A stretch of DNA of 64,000 bases. Origin: Gigantopelta aegis (taxonomy: Eukaryota; Mollusca; Gastropoda; Neomphalida; Peltospiridae). Each line of letters starts with the position of its first letter. The stretch's first letter is position 1. Both the position numbers and the translations under genes were made by a program. Location of the stretch: contig NC_054707.1 of NCBI RefSeq assembly GCF_016097555.1, forward strand, positions 42,691,843-42,755,842, written 5' to 3'. The notes beneath the pieces were generated by a model that searched no databases, had not been told where the DNA came from, and saw only the letters and a program-made list of their open reading frames with translations. Shown piece after piece: positions 1-10,550 of the stretch.

Positions 1-218
1 ATCATTGTGATAAAATTAAAACAGTATCATTGTGATAAAATTAAAACAGTATCATTGTGATAAAATTAAAACAGTAACATTGTGATAAAATTAAAACAGT
101 AACATTGTGATAAAATTAAAACAGTAACATTGTGATAAAATTAAAACAGTATCATTGTGATAAAATTAAAACAGTAACATTGTGATAAAATTAAAACAGT
201 ATCATTGTGATAAAATTA
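1..218. repeat. 25-bp tandem repeat (minisatellite)
   Basis: About nine head-to-tail copies of a 25-base unit of the form ATCATTGTGATAAAATTAAA plus ACAGT. The main variation is at the second base of the unit (atc/aac). The array starts before the window and lies in a GBE1 intron. No spacer diversity is seen, so it is a minisatellite. Confidence 0.95.
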
Positions 219-274
219 ACAACAAAGGAGAAGACTGATAAAAATTATTTTTGGTAAAATCTATTTACAATGTA

Positions 275-959
275 CAGTCAAACCTGTCCTAGTGACCACC
301 TGTATTCAGCGGTCAACTGCTTTAAGAGGCCACATTTTCCCTTCCCAAACGATTTATAATGTAAATACACCTGTAATAAGAGGTCAACTGTCTAACATGG
401 CCAGCGGCCACCCAAATCGGATCCCAAATTGCTAAAATACATGTACCTGTATTAAGCGGCCACAGTAAATGTTTACTATTGTATAAAAGGGATATTTAAC
501 AACAGCGATAAGGTGCAGCAAATAACCGATCTTCACACCTTCAGGAATACTAGTGCCCATTCAGTCCCGACATCTCTACTGTGTATCAATTAAGAAAGTA
601 TGACTATGGAGTGCATCTAATTGCCTCTGGACAGGCTACGCTTGATATTTATAGGTTCACTTACTATGATAATACACAACAGGAAGTAGAAATTAAATAA
701 TTAAATGGAGGAAAGAGAAAACAAACTTGCTGACAACGGTTAATTTAATACATTCCAGTTGCAGTTTTTTCCTGAAGGAGGCGACAAGTCAAAAGTTTAT
801 TTATAGTAAAAATCCGTTAATTAGCAGTACAGACGCTAACACAAGAAACAACAACAAATGTTTTAAAGACTATGTTGCAACCTGTAACCAGTGGCCACCT
901 GTCTTAAGCGGCCACTTTTATCTACTCCCTTGTCTGACCGCTTAAAACAGGTTTGACTG
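275..959. mobile_element. TA-flanked mariner/pogo-type MITE (CAGTCAAACCTGT ends)
   Basis: The left end TACAGTCAAACCTGT and right end ACAGGTTTGACTGTA are inverted copies flanked by TA (273-274 and 960-961), the usual duplication of Tc1/mariner/pogo elements. Inside are several degenerate AGCGGCCAC-type motifs in both orientations near the ends. No transposase is present, so it is non-autonomous. It lies in the GBE1 intron below exon 6. Confidence 0.85.
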
Positions 960-1010
960 TATTTTAAATATGGACATACAATATCAAATAAAGGCCAAGT
1001 CTATCGTTAC

Positions 1011-1101
1011 CTAGATGCTGCAAAGTAACTGGTAATCTGGTAACCAAAACTGGCGTAATACGCATGTTCCATGACAGCCATCATCTGAATAGCATTGTAA
1101 C
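1011..1101 (-). CDS. GBE1: GBE1 exon 6 (glycogen branching enzyme)
   Basis: This 91-base exon encodes a stretch containing [20 protein letters not shown], nearly identical to the animal branching-enzyme segment at the start of the catalytic (beta/alpha)8 amylase-like barrel. The acceptor is tttcag before GTTACAAT and the donor is AG|gtaacg. It enters with 2 bases completing a Gly codon begun by exon 5, carries 29 codons, and leaves 2 bases of an Arg codon, so the phases match exon 5 exactly. The enzyme cuts alpha-1,4 chains of cytosolic glycogen and rejoins them as alpha-1,6 branches. It is the most 3' exon in the window; the catalytic Asp and Glu residues lie in exons before base 1. Confidence 0.95.
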
Positions 1102-1281
1102 CTGAAAAGATATTTTTCGCAATGTATTGTTTGGCATTAAAATAAATGAATGCTGCAAATAAATTCTCCACTTCCATGTTGCAGCACAAACTACTGATTT
1201 TCCTTGTACAAACAGAAAGATGGGACAATCTTTTTAGCATTCTGTTCGGAGATAATGCACTGCTTAAATGAAAGTTAAAGC

Positions 1282-1571
1282 CAGGCCCGTACGCAGAAAT
1301 TTATATGGGGGGGGGGGGGGAGTGCATAATCGAGTTGCTAGGTCTGGGGGCATGCCCCCCCCCCCCCCCCCCCCCCCAATTTTTAAAAAAAATCTAGAAT
1401 GCAGGAGATGCATTTTCCTGCATTCTGGGAAGTAAATTTGAAATGTTTCTTTGCCTCAAAATATGTCAAATGACAATTGTTTTCTTTTTCTTTACACATC
1501 CACAGACGGACCTCGGCAGACTATGGGGGATGCGTATACACCCCTCACACACCCCCCTGCGTACAGGCCTG
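1282..1571. mobile_element. hAT-like MITE (CAGGCCYGTACGCAG ends)
   Basis: The left end CAGGCCCGTACGCAG and right end CTGCGTACAGGCCTG are near-perfect inverted repeats. The flanks share AAAGC, suggesting a short duplication. The interior has long poly-G and poly-C tracts (about 1308-1321 and 1356-1377), which may be unreliable in the assembly. Confidence 0.75.
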
Positions 1572-1576
1572 AAAGC

Positions 1577-1735
1577 TAAATTATTTAGTTTTTAATTACA
1601 CCACTAGAGCACACTGATTTATTATTCATGACTATCGGATGTCAAACATAATTTTTTTTACATATAGTCTTTTCCATTGGTAGTAAGGAATCTTTTATAT
1701 GCACCATCCCACAAGACAGGATAGCATAAGTCATA
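1577..1735 (-). mobile_element. SINE fragment (CACTAGAGCACA tail subfamily)
   Basis: Matches the tail and core of the window's common SINE: ACCACTAGAGCACACTGAT, then the GGATGTCAAAC motif, then TTTTATATGCACCATCCCAC. The tRNA-like head is missing. Confidence 0.75.
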
Positions 1736-1964
1736 ATGTCTGTCTGTTTATTTTCTGGGATCTACATACAATTATTTTCTCAGATATTTTCTCTTAAATT
1801 AATGTATATAAACTTTTACCATGTCACTACAGAAGGTTTCTATGATTTGCAAATTTGACTAATTAGCACAATTAATGCTGGTGAAAGCTTCTTTTATAAG
1901 TTAACAATTCTTGGTATAACATTCTGAATAAACTCCTATGTTGTTACTTTGCCTTCCCATGATA

Positions 1965-3511
1965 TACTACTCAAAAGAATTTAAGGGTCAGACGATATTT
2001 TCGACATTATTTTCTGAATGTCAATTATATTAGCTAGACCATAATGTCACGCATGGTATTGTTCCACTATCATTGACACTGTCGACTAGTTCTAATGGTG
2101 AAAACATGCTTACATTTGCACGTAAATTAGGGCAAAAGCGAAAGGTCTGCTAAGTGCCCATAACTTGCTTTTTCACAAAGCGCTTCATTTGCACGCTTTG
2201 CACGTGTATTCCATGTTCCCAATGCTGAATTTCCGTATAATTGGAGCTTGCATTCGTGTACGGTGCACACTCCAAATTCAACTTCAACTGACTATCGAAG
2301 ATCGAGGAAGGGCTATTGCTTGGCTTCAGGATGGCAATACGCAAAGAAATGTTGCTCTGAGACTTGGTGTCAGTCAGAGTGTCGTTGGCCGACTGTGGCA
2401 ACGGTACCAAGCAACGAATTCTGTTCGAAATCGTCCACGTTCGGGAAGACCCCGAAGCACTACAAATAGAGAGGACCGCTACATCACCAATATGGCTCTA
2501 CGTCAACGCACAACCACTGCACGCCGATTACGTGACAATCTGCGGACTGCGACTGGAACTCGAGTGTCTGATCAAACCATACGCAATCGTCTGAGAGCCA
2601 ATAATCTATGCTGCCGTCGCCAGGCTGTTCGACCACCACTCCTACCACGTCACAGAACGGCCAGACGTCACTGGTGCACGCTTCATCTGCGGTGGCAACG
2701 TGTTCAGTGGGGTCGAGTGATGTTCACTGATGAGTCCAGGTTTAGTCTCCAGTTCAACGACGGTCGGGTTCGTGTCTACAGACGTCCTGGGGAGCGCTTC
2801 ACTGACGTTAACGTTAGACAACGTCACCGGTTCGGTGGTGGCAGCGTCATGGTGTGGGGCGGCATCTCTATCCACCACAGGACCCCCCTCTATGTGGTGG
2901 ATGGCAGTCTGAATGGAATCCGCTATCTGAATGAGATTATCCGGCCGTTGGTTCTCCCAGGCCTTCAGCAGATTGACGGCGGGGCAGTTCTGCTGGATGA
3001 CAATGCCAGACCCCACCGCGCCAGGGTGGTAACGGACTTTCTCAGACAACAAGGTATCGCCAGGATGGATTGGCCAGCATATTCTCCTGACTTGGCCCCA
3101 ATAGAGAACGCCTGGGACGAATTAGGCAGGAGAGTTCGGGATAACCATGCCCCTCCGGCCAACCTTCATGATCTGGGTCAACTTCTTATGGCAGAGTGGC
3201 AGGCCATTCCCCAAGAGTTCTTCAGACGTCTGATCAAAAGCATGAGGCAACGATGTGTCGAGTGTATTCGCGCCAGGGGTGGATTCACACACTATTAAAC
3301 GAATGTTCTTATGTGTAAAATCCATGTTTGACAACCTTCAACTTTGACAGCATGTCATGTGACTTTCTTGTATACAGTGACGTTTATTTGTGGGGTTTTG
3401 TAAATATGGAACAATAAATTAAATTTTTGGTGTAGTTTACATCATCAATCTAATACACTCTGAAACTTATTTGGTTATAAATTTTTGACCCTTACATTCT
3501 TTTGAGTAGTA
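1965..3511 (+). mobile_element. Complete Tc1-like DNA transposon with TA duplications
   Basis: Terminal repeats TACTACTCAAAAGAAT at the left and ATTCTTTTGAGTAGTA at the right match; the match extends through AAGGGTCA with one mismatch. TA lies outside each end (1963-1964, 3512-3513). The 1547-base element holds one uninterrupted transposase frame and has almost identical ends, so it is young. It landed in the duplicated, already non-essential copy of GBE1 exon 5. Confidence 0.95.
2165..3298 (+). CDS. Tc1-like DD34E transposase, uninterrupted
   Basis: Open frame of 377 residues; family members are usually about 340, so translation may start at an internal Met around residue 18-21 rather than at 2165. 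An N-terminal helix-turn-helix runs from about residue 40 (LTIEDRGRAIAWLQDG, then GVSQSVVGRLWQRY), followed by the GRPRST linker and a second HTH. Catalytic motifs are FTDES, LDDNARPH and SPDLAPIENAWDELGR. There are 34 residues between the second Asp and the Glu (DD34E), the Tc1 spacing. The frame fills the interior of the TA-flanked element. It cuts and pastes the element in the nucleus. No break is visible, so it may still be active. Confidence 0.95.
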   Translation: MLFHKALHLHALHVYSMFPMLNFRIIGACIRVRCTLQIQLQLTIEDRGRAIAWLQDGNTQRNVALRLGVSQSVVGRLWQRYQATNSVRNRPRSGRPRSTTNREDRYITNMALRQRTTTARRLRDNLRTATGTRVSDQTIRNRLRANNLCCRRQAVRPPLLPRHRTARRHWCTLHLRWQRVQWGRVMFTDESRFSLQFNDGRVRVYRRPGERFTDVNVRQRHRFGGGSVMVWGGISIHHRTPLYVVDGSLNGIRYLNEIIRPLVLPGLQQIDGGAVLLDDNARPHRARVVTDFLRQQGIARMDWPAYSPDLAPIENAWDELGRRVRDNHAPPANLHDLGQLLMAEWQAIPQEFFRRLIKSMRQRCVECIRARGGFTHY

Positions 3512-3630
3512 TACAATGCAAACACATTTCACAGCTGCATAATAACTATGTGAACTTTTACCATGTCAGTGATCAAGGTCTCTATGTCTTGCACCGTATG
3601 TAGTAGTTAATGCCAGCAAAAGCTTCTTAC

Positions 3631-3775
3631 CTAAGTCTGCAATTCTTGGTATAACATTCTGAGTAAACTCTTTATATGTCGCTACCTTGCCTTCCCATGA
3701 TGCAATGCCAACATGCGACTCGTAGATGCGTAACCTGTCAGCTCTTGGTGGGTGAGGATGTTTGGCATGATAAAT
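3631..3775 (-). CDS. GBE1: GBE1 exon 5
   Basis: This 145-base exon has acceptor attttag, donor TTAG|gtaagaag and 48 whole codons plus one base. It encodes [20 protein letters not shown] followed by [13 protein letters not shown], the conserved junction of the CBM48 module and the catalytic barrel in branching enzymes. It enters in phase 0 from exon 4 and leaves one base completed by exon 6. A decayed tandem copy of this exon and part of its intron lies just downstream at 1803-3547. Confidence 0.95.
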
Positions 3776-4176
3776 CTAAAATAAATTATAAATATTTGAT
3801 ACAGTTCATTAAAAAAAGGTATAGTTTTTACAGTTTATGATCCAATTCAATAATGAGCCAATCTACTTTATGATGGTTAAACAGTGCACTGCTGTTTCAA
3901 GGTGTGACCAAATGCATGTGTACATGTATGTGTTGCATACATTTAAAAAAACTAATATCCCTCCTCCCAAAATCCCCCCCCCCCCCCCCCCCCCCCCCAA
4001 ATAATAATAACCCCAACCCACTCATTAATTTACTTGGGTCAAAAAACAATTCTTCATTTAAAGTTTTACTACATATTTATTCAACATTATTAAACAAGTT
4101 TTAGATCTACTTAAACATAAAAGGTAACGATACAACGAAGAGACTGACCACATTATAACTGTAATCTTAACAAGCC

Positions 4177-4302
4177 AGGGCTAGCTCTGCCATTTGCCAA
4201 ATTTGCCAATTGCAAATTTTAAACACAACTAGCAAATTTTATTTTAATTTGGAAAAATAATTTAATAATATGTTATGTACACCCAGACCTAGCCCTAAAA
4301 AT
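4177..4302. mobile_element. Small MITE with AGGGCTAG ends
   Basis: AGGGCTAGCTCTG at the left and CAGACCTAGCCCT at the right are imperfect inverted repeats around an AT-rich core with repeated GCCAAATTTG-like words. No clear target duplication is seen. Confidence 0.45.
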
Positions 4303-4696
4303 TCTAATCAGTCTTTCATTTTTTGAGAATGTAACTAAACACAAGGACTAAGAACATCCATTGTTTGTATTAAAAGGGAACCAATGAATTGGCATGTAAG
4401 TCAATAATGTATAATGTTAAAACTCATATAAAAACATATGAAGTTTGTTTCCAAAATGTGAGATATCCATTTACGTTATTTTGAGAAATTGTGGTTTTGC
4501 TGCAATGTACTACAGCAAATATCACATGAAGCACAGTTTTAATATCCTGTTCATTGGGCATAGATTGTGTTCTGATGTAAATTTCATTGTTATATTGTTG
4601 AAATTGACTAACACTGGAATACCTTCACTATGAACTCAAAAATGAGGAAACTGGCATACATAGTATTTTGGAAATTAACTCTTCATATAATTAAGC

Positions 4697-4780
4697 TTTA
4701 ATGAATGAATGAATGAATGAATGAATAATGACACCCCAACACAAAAATATACATCAGCTATTGGGTGTCATAAAAGGTAC
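4697..4780 (-). repeat. (AATG)n plus GACACCCC tail element
   Basis: An AATG microsatellite runs into ACACCCCAACACAAAAATAT and GCTATTGGGTGTCA. Similar pieces occur at 11235, 23627, 24270, 24478 and 26968. They share the GCTATTGG.TGTCA core with the SINE tails in this window and are probably the 3' end of a related retroposon. Confidence 0.7.
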
Positions 4781-4977
4781 AAATTAAAGGGCATAACATT
4801 TTTTCCACAAACTCTTGGTGTATCAAATTGCTAATGTTTTGATACAAGGATGAAGGCAACTGACAGAACAGCTAAGGTTTGGCTTTAGTTTCTGTGTACT
4901 GCAGTATCGATTACAATTTATTTGAGAATTTAAAATTTTGTCTTCACCGCTGTATTAAAAATGGGAGTTAATCTATA

Positions 4978-5143
4978 CCCTGTCTGTGTGATGATGCATA
5001 TAAATTATCCCTTGCTACTGATGGAAAAATGTAGCGGGTTTTCTCTCTATGACTGTGTCAAAATTATCATATGTTTGACATCCAATAGCTGATGATTAAT
5101 AAATCAATGTGCTCTAGTGGTGTCATTAAACAAAACAAACTTT
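4978..5143 (+). mobile_element. SINE fragment, plus orientation
   Basis: Reads CTGTCTGTGTGATGATGCAT, then ATCCCTTGCTACTGATGG, and ends in the tail CTCTAGTGGTGTCATTAAAC. The head is missing. Confidence 0.8.
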
Positions 5144-5249
5144 TTAACTATACAATTTGATTATAATTTGTTTTAAAAAATATAGTTTTATTTACATAAA
5201 AATTTTGTTTGGCAAAAATGTTTATGATAGTTTATGGTATTCTTTTTAC

Positions 5250-5372
5250 CTGATCTTTGGGAGGATCCCAAAATAACTGTTCATATATTGCAACATCTTT
5301 TGGTCTGTTGACGTGTGTGGCCCATGGACATATTCGATCTTCTATTTGCCCCGATCTTGTTTTCATTCCAAG
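5250..5372 (-). CDS. GBE1: GBE1 exon 4
   Basis: This 123-base exon (41 codons, phase 0 on both sides) has acceptor tttctag and donor CAG|gtaaaa. It encodes RICPWATHVNRPKD and later EQLFWDPPKDQ, matching the branching-enzyme stretch with SPWA and the WDP motif between the CBM48 module and the catalytic domain. Confidence 0.93.
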
Positions 5373-5858
5373 CTAGAAACAAGCCAAAATGTGTATATAA
5401 GATCAAAGAAAATTCTAATTAAAAACAAAAGGCAATTTGTTTTTGAAAAACCGAAGTATGTGAGTATTGTATAAACATACAAAAAAGATCTCCAACTAGT
5501 AGAGTCAGATTAACAAAAGAACAATGAAGACTGGTACGAGAATTATGAGCTACATACACACTTTTTTTTTTTTTTTTTTAAACAGGGTTTTAACGCCCAT
5601 GTTTCTAGACTCCGAAAATTGGCATCATTCCCCACCATTCACAAATGGTTATGTAATTTAAAATCTAACTTGGTTTAATAAGATGAAAATTCCCTCTTTT
5701 GTTTTGTAAAATGACAAAACTTCCTAAAGTCAAAGCCATGGGCGACAAGTCAAATTTTAGAAATAAAACCCTAATTAAAAAACAAACCTGTAATGACCAA
5801 TAACTTCTTAGGTAAAATAACAAAAAAAAGCGCAATATTACTAAAACTAAAATTCAAC

Positions 5859-5977
5859 CTTCAGCTTGCTGCAGTGCTTGATGGGACAGGAGCCGTCTGC
5901 TTCTGGTGGTATTTTTAGTTCCCATTTCCCGAAGTCTAGCTTCTTGAATGCATACTTGTCTTCAAACTTCCAGTCAT
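5859..5977 (-). CDS. GBE1: GBE1 exon 3
   Basis: This 119-base exon has acceptor atcttag. It completes an Asn codon split with exon 2 and runs 39 codons: [20 protein letters not shown] and later [10 protein letters not shown]. It corresponds to the second half of the CBM48 glycogen-binding module (human [20 protein letters not shown]). The donor AAG|gttgaa is weaker than in the other exons, but the phase into exon 4 fits. Confidence 0.93.
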
Positions 5978-5989
5978 CTAAGATCACAA

Positions 5990-7080
5990 TACAAAATGTG
6001 ATATTAGTCAAAATTATATATAATATAAATGTGTATAGTTTAGATTACAGGACAACTGGACAAGAAATATAACCTCGGCCCATATTAAAATAACTATATG
6101 TAGCTTGCAAACTTAATTTATAAAAGAGATTAGATTACCCGGAAACACGATAAAAGAAATAAATTTAGAAATTATAATTTGTGGATATAATTTTAAAATT
6201 TGTAAAAGTTTGTAAATACCACAGATTGCAAATGAAGTATGAAATGTCCAGGTACGAATCATATCGGGTACGAAACATCCGTAATCACATTATTATTAAT
6301 CAGTTGGAATCATGACTGCCGGTAGTAGGTGTGCATAGTAGGTGGTTACAAGTGCCTCTTAACAATGCCAGAAGTAACTTCTGAACACTCCCAGAAGCAC
6401 TTGGTCAGACTAAGCCCACAGCTAAAAGCTGATGGGGAATGGCAGGTGTATGACAAGTACCTGTCATAGTTGGAGAGACAAGGACTCGGATGTGGAGGTG
6501 GACAGCAAAAGAAGTTGAAAAATAGGAGGAATTGCCAGATCGGGAAGAAATGAGATGGATTCAAAGGAGAGAAAGGAAAGGGGGCAGTGGGATAAAAAAC
6601 AAAAAAAAACCCCAAATCAGTTGGAATCAACAGATCAACTTTAGATTAGAATGATACAAACTGGAGGAACTATTACAGCTAATATTTCTCCACACAATCA
6701 ATTAGGGATTTTTATAATCGATCATCATAATGGACCCCAACTGTATACCCCTGTCACTACAAAGTAATGACCAAGGCATGCATAACAATGAAAATATCAA
6801 CCTAAATATACCAAACATGGATAAAATAAGGTGGCATTTTATAAATATTGTATTACACTTTATTTTAACTTTTTTGTCCGGTGTTATATCTTTTAATTAA
6901 TCGACTCGTAATGTTAGAATAATATTAATATTAATAAAACTAAAGACAAATAAAAATATTGAATATATTCGGCTCTTTGAGCAATAACATCTAAAACTAC
7001 CCAAATGTAAACAGAATTGTTGTAACCGATAAAAGCTGTGATATTTCTATGCCAGACCTGTCAACCCTCCCGGATTCCAC
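5990..7080. other. GBE1 intron 2 sequence, no gene seen
   Basis: AT-rich intronic sequence between exons 3 and 2. The 6340-6620 part is more GC-rich and may be an old repeat, but I see no motif that names it. Confidence 0.6.
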
Positions 7081-7105
7081 AGGAGACTCCCAGTATTTAT
7101 CAAGT

Positions 7106-7552
7106 CTGGGGCAGATCTAGAGGGGGTCCAAGGTGTCCGGACCCCCCCTCAAATTTGAGAAGTGCCCCTTTTATTTAGGATTTTTAGGTTTTCATTTTCT
7201 GTTTACGTTTATCCAAGTTGCAGACAAACACTCTACAGGCCATTTTCAAACGATTAGAGGGCTCCCGCTGCCTGCACAAAAATACTAGATTTGCGCAAGT
7301 GCAGTATAACTCACGTGACATTTGAACGATCATAACCATTTTGATTTGTTCAAATACCACGGTAATTTAATATTATAAAATATTGGCATTTTCTGTCAAT
7401 GTATAGAACACTATAGAATACGTCTGCCAGCGTCCCTGTTGTAGCAGTATTATATTATGGTCCATGTGAACCGTGTGTAATTTTTCAATAGTGCCTTTTC
7501 ATAATGTTATGGTGCCCTTTTTGTCTTGTCAGAAAAGCTGGATCCGCCCCAG
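7106..7552. mobile_element. hAT-like MITE with CAAGT duplications
   Basis: CTGGGGCAGATCTAG at the left and CTGGATCCGCCCCAG at the right are inverted repeats. CAAGT occurs directly at both flanks (7101-7105, 7553-7557). The element interrupts another repeat rich in CTCCCGG/CCCGGG words (about 7065-7105 and 7558-7612). Confidence 0.8.
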
Positions 7553-8332
7553 CAAGTGTCCCGAAAACCTGCCCGGGAAAACGATTCTCCCGGGAAATCC
7601 TTATTTTTCAACCTACCATGGCTGTGTATTGACATTCAATGTTGCCATATATAAAATTATCCAATTTCATCCTAATAACGCCTCTGGCTTGTAACACGTC
7701 TCCCCACTAGATTACGTAATGCAACAAGTGCCAGAATTGACTGACCGAATCAGGCGCATGCATCAATACACACGATGTCAAAATCACATGTCAAAGCAAC
7801 ACAACGGAAGAACCAATTAGCTATTTAAACAATACTTTTATCAGTTAGTTTGGTATGTTTGTGCAGTAAAATGCTGGTAACAGTAAACTTCAAGGGATTA
7901 TTTTTGTATAATTATTAAATGTGTCTGACATAAAGTTACTCATGGAAATAGGTATAATTCTGCTATATTTCACACGATATCAATAATGAGGTTTGGTTTT
8001 ATTTATAATTAGTGAAAATACAACGTTTGTTGCATCGTTATAACAATTTTAAATAAGTACTACACCACTGTTCCTCATTATAGTAAAAACTGAATATTAA
8101 TTTATAAGATTTATTTAAATTTGTCTTACATACTTTTCACAAACCACAAATAACGATGATCTAATGTAATCTGTAAGTGTAATACCATAAATGTACTAAT
8201 TAATGTTTTAATTTCTTCTTGTGTTATTTAAAAATTTTGGATAAATATATATGTATTTTCTTTTTTCTATTTATTTTATTAAATGCCAAGATCTAAGGTT
8301 GACAAGTATACATGTTTACATGACATTATTAA

Positions 8333-9120
8333 CAGGGTGTGCAATTTACGGTCGCCCGATCGCCCATGGCGAGTCAAAATAGCGTCGAGCAAGTCAAAAC
8401 TGTATCATGTGTCGCCCGCCTGGCGACCGAAAATTTCCACATATTGTATTATGTATCAAAATGCGAATAACTAATGTTTGTAAGAGATCGGAAAGTTATT
8501 TTTTTTATTTATTGTTTTTAACTGGTTTCCTATTAATATCTGCGCAACCAAACCCATATAGGACATACATGTAATAGCGATCACTTCCCCAGTATATCGA
8601 ACAGACTAAAACCATTTGGAATGCCTCAGCCGGGTTTGATTATGCATTCGGAAAACCTCGGCCAAGTAAATGTATTCGTAGCTTCAATCGGAACAACTCA
8701 GTTATGTCCATCTTTACTTTCCATTTATGTTTATTTCTCTAGTGGATGTGATTATTGTTTATATACATTGTATATTGCGTTAATTTCTCGTCATACGGTC
8801 ATAAAAGCACCGTATTCATTCCAAGACCGAACTTTGGTAAAACATTCCAGATGTTTGACTGTGTGGATCCCGTGACAACATAATAATTAGAATTTAATTA
8901 CAACAGTTTGTAATAAAACTAAAACAAGTTCTGTTTCCTTCTTTTGGGTTGTTATTATTGTTTGTATGATATGATAACATGTTTTTAAAGTGCAATTTAA
9001 GTAAGTTCTTTTTTAAAACGAAATTCGGTTGCGGGCCATTCAAAAGTTGTACGGGCGAGTCAGTATTGTTGTGAGTGGCCCGATTGGCCAGTCAAAAAAA
9101 AATCCCAAGTGCATACCCTG
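8333..9120. mobile_element. hAT-like MITE (CAGGGTRTGCA ends)
   Basis: It begins CAGGGTGTGCA and ends TGCATACCCTG. Both subterminal regions carry GCCCGAT and GGCGAGTCA-type words in mirrored order. Flanks are similar (cattatta and cattatgt), consistent with a decayed 8-bp hAT duplication. No transposase is seen. Confidence 0.75.
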
Positions 9121-9389
9121 CATTATGTAGTGTTCATATAACTTATTGTAATAATTTTTAAAAACTTGCGATTTTGAGTTAAATTATGTGCATTTAAAAA
9201 ATCTTCTTTTTGACAAAATCTCCTTCTTTTTCAACACCCCCCTCCTGCTTTCTCTTGAATAGAGGTTCACAGGTCTGTTCTATGCATTCAGCGCCGAGAT
9301 TACCGGGCCAAAAATACAAGGGTGAGTCTAGAAATTATCGATGTCCGAAGTTACCGTAATTCAATACAAAAGTATATTTAAGCAAGTTT

Positions 9390-9480
9390 TCCATTAGTAG
9401 CAAGGGACCGTTAATATGCACTTTCCAACACACAGGATAGCACATACCATGGCTTTTGCTATACTAGTTATGTGGTTGGG
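9390..9480 (-). mobile_element. SINE core fragment
   Basis: Contains CCATTAGTAGCAAGGGA and AGGATAGCACATACCATGGC from the shared SINE core; head and tail are missing. Confidence 0.65.
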
Positions 9481-9515
9481 ACAAAAAAAGAAGAACCAAA
9501 ACCGTTATAACTTAC

Positions 9516-9685
9516 TGAAGTCTCCTCGAAGAAAAATTCCCTCGGCCCCAGGAGCCCATTCTGTTACACAGATTCCGTTGTCTTTTGTACGGTGAACTCC
9601 AAAAGTGTCATAGCCTGTGCTGAAGTTGGCGATACCACCTTCTATTTCATTTATATTCTGTAAGATCTTTTGGAAGCAACCATAT
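9516..9685 (-). CDS. GBE1: GBE1 exon 2
   Basis: This 170-base exon has acceptor ggcacag and donor TTCA|gtaagt. It completes an Arg codon from exon 1 (AG|A), carries 56 codons and leaves one base of Asn. The protein includes [12 protein letters not shown] and [16 protein letters not shown], the first half of the CBM48 module that holds the glucan chain; human GBE1 has [16 protein letters not shown] here. Confidence 0.95.
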
Positions 9686-10026
9686 CTGTGCCAAAAAAAT
9701 AAATAATAATAACAAGAATTATTTGGAAATAAATGTCTAGTTTACCATAAATATTTTCGGTGTGTGGAGCCTCCTTTTTTCATATATGTCAATTATAACA
9801 AGCATTCTCAGAATACTGCTAAAGCAATACACGTCCCTAACAAATTTTCATATCTCCTAAATTCAAGGGCCGTAACTCTGTAAAAATGGGTAAATTGCCA
9901 CGAAAGTCAAACTTGATCTGTAACAGTATATGATAAAGCTGTACACCAAATCTCAGCTCAATATCTCAAGGTATTGTGACAAAAACATCCAGAAAACTAT
10001 TTATGGGACAGACGGGTGGACAGACA

Positions 10027-10432
10027 GTAAAGTAAAGTTTGTTTTATTTAACGATGCCACTAGAGCACATTGATTTTTTATCTTATCATCGGCTATTGGA
10101 CGTCAAACATATAGTCATTCTGACACTGTTTTTTAGAGGAAACCCGCTGTCGCCCCACAGGCTATGCTTTTACGACAGACTACAAGGGATCTTTTATGTG
10201 CACTTCCCACAGGCAGGATAGCACAGACCATGGCCTTTGTTGAACCAGTTATGGACCACTGGTCGGTGCAAGTGGTTTACACCTACCCATTGCACCTTGC
10301 GGAGCACTCACTCAGGGTTTGGAGTCGGTATCTGGATTAAAAATCCCATGCCTCGACTGGGATCCAAACCCAGTACCTACCAGCCTGTAGACCGATGGCC
10401 TAACCACGAAGCCACCGAGGACAGACAGATGA
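10027..10432 (-). mobile_element. Full-length SINE with GCCTCGGTGGC-type tRNA-like head
   Basis: Read on the minus strand it starts near 10432 with a CCTCGGTGGCTTCGTGG head (A-box-like) and a GGATCCCAGTCGAGGC B-box region. The common SINE core follows (AAAAGATCCCTTG, TATCCTGCCTGTGGGAAG), then the GTGGCATCGTTAAATAAAAC tail. The same head is seen at 57924-58318 and 29842-30177. It is an RNA polymerase III-type retroposon in the GBE1 intron. Confidence 0.88.
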
Positions 10433-10550
10433 AACCTATAGTGCCCTCCGGTTGGACCAGTAGGGGACTAACCATTTTTTTAATATTTTTTTTTAAACAA
10501 TATGATATACCAGAATTCAGAGTGCCCACTGGACATGCAATGTAACATTG

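Larger units (their letters stand above)
1803..3547 (-). pseudogene. GBE1: Decayed tandem duplicate of GBE1 exon 5, split by the Tc1 element
   Basis: Bases 1803-1962 and about 3514-3547 align to exon 5 (3631-3775) and its downstream intron. Shared stretches include TTCTTGGTATAACATTCTGA, CCTTCCCATGAT and, in the intron, CTTTTACCATGTCA. Read on the minus strand the copy has lost four bases relative to exon 5, has an in-frame TAG near the loss, and its donor is changed (GGTAAG in the real exon, no GT here), so it cannot be spliced as exon 5 is. The Tc1 element sits inside it: the empty site would read CCCATGATACAATGC, against CCCATGATGCAATGC in the intact exon. Confidence 0.85.

Noticed and set aside
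1-218. Regular direct repeats that could suggest a CRISPR array
   Set aside because: Units are head to tail with no unique spacers, in an intron of a eukaryotic gene.
2642-3052. Minus-strand frame of 136 codons inside the Tc1 element
   Set aside because: It is antisense to the conserved transposase and has no family features.
6346-6630. Minus-strand Pro/Phe-rich frame as a gene
   Set aside because: Low-complexity composition, no splice sites or homology, and it lies in a GBE1 intron.
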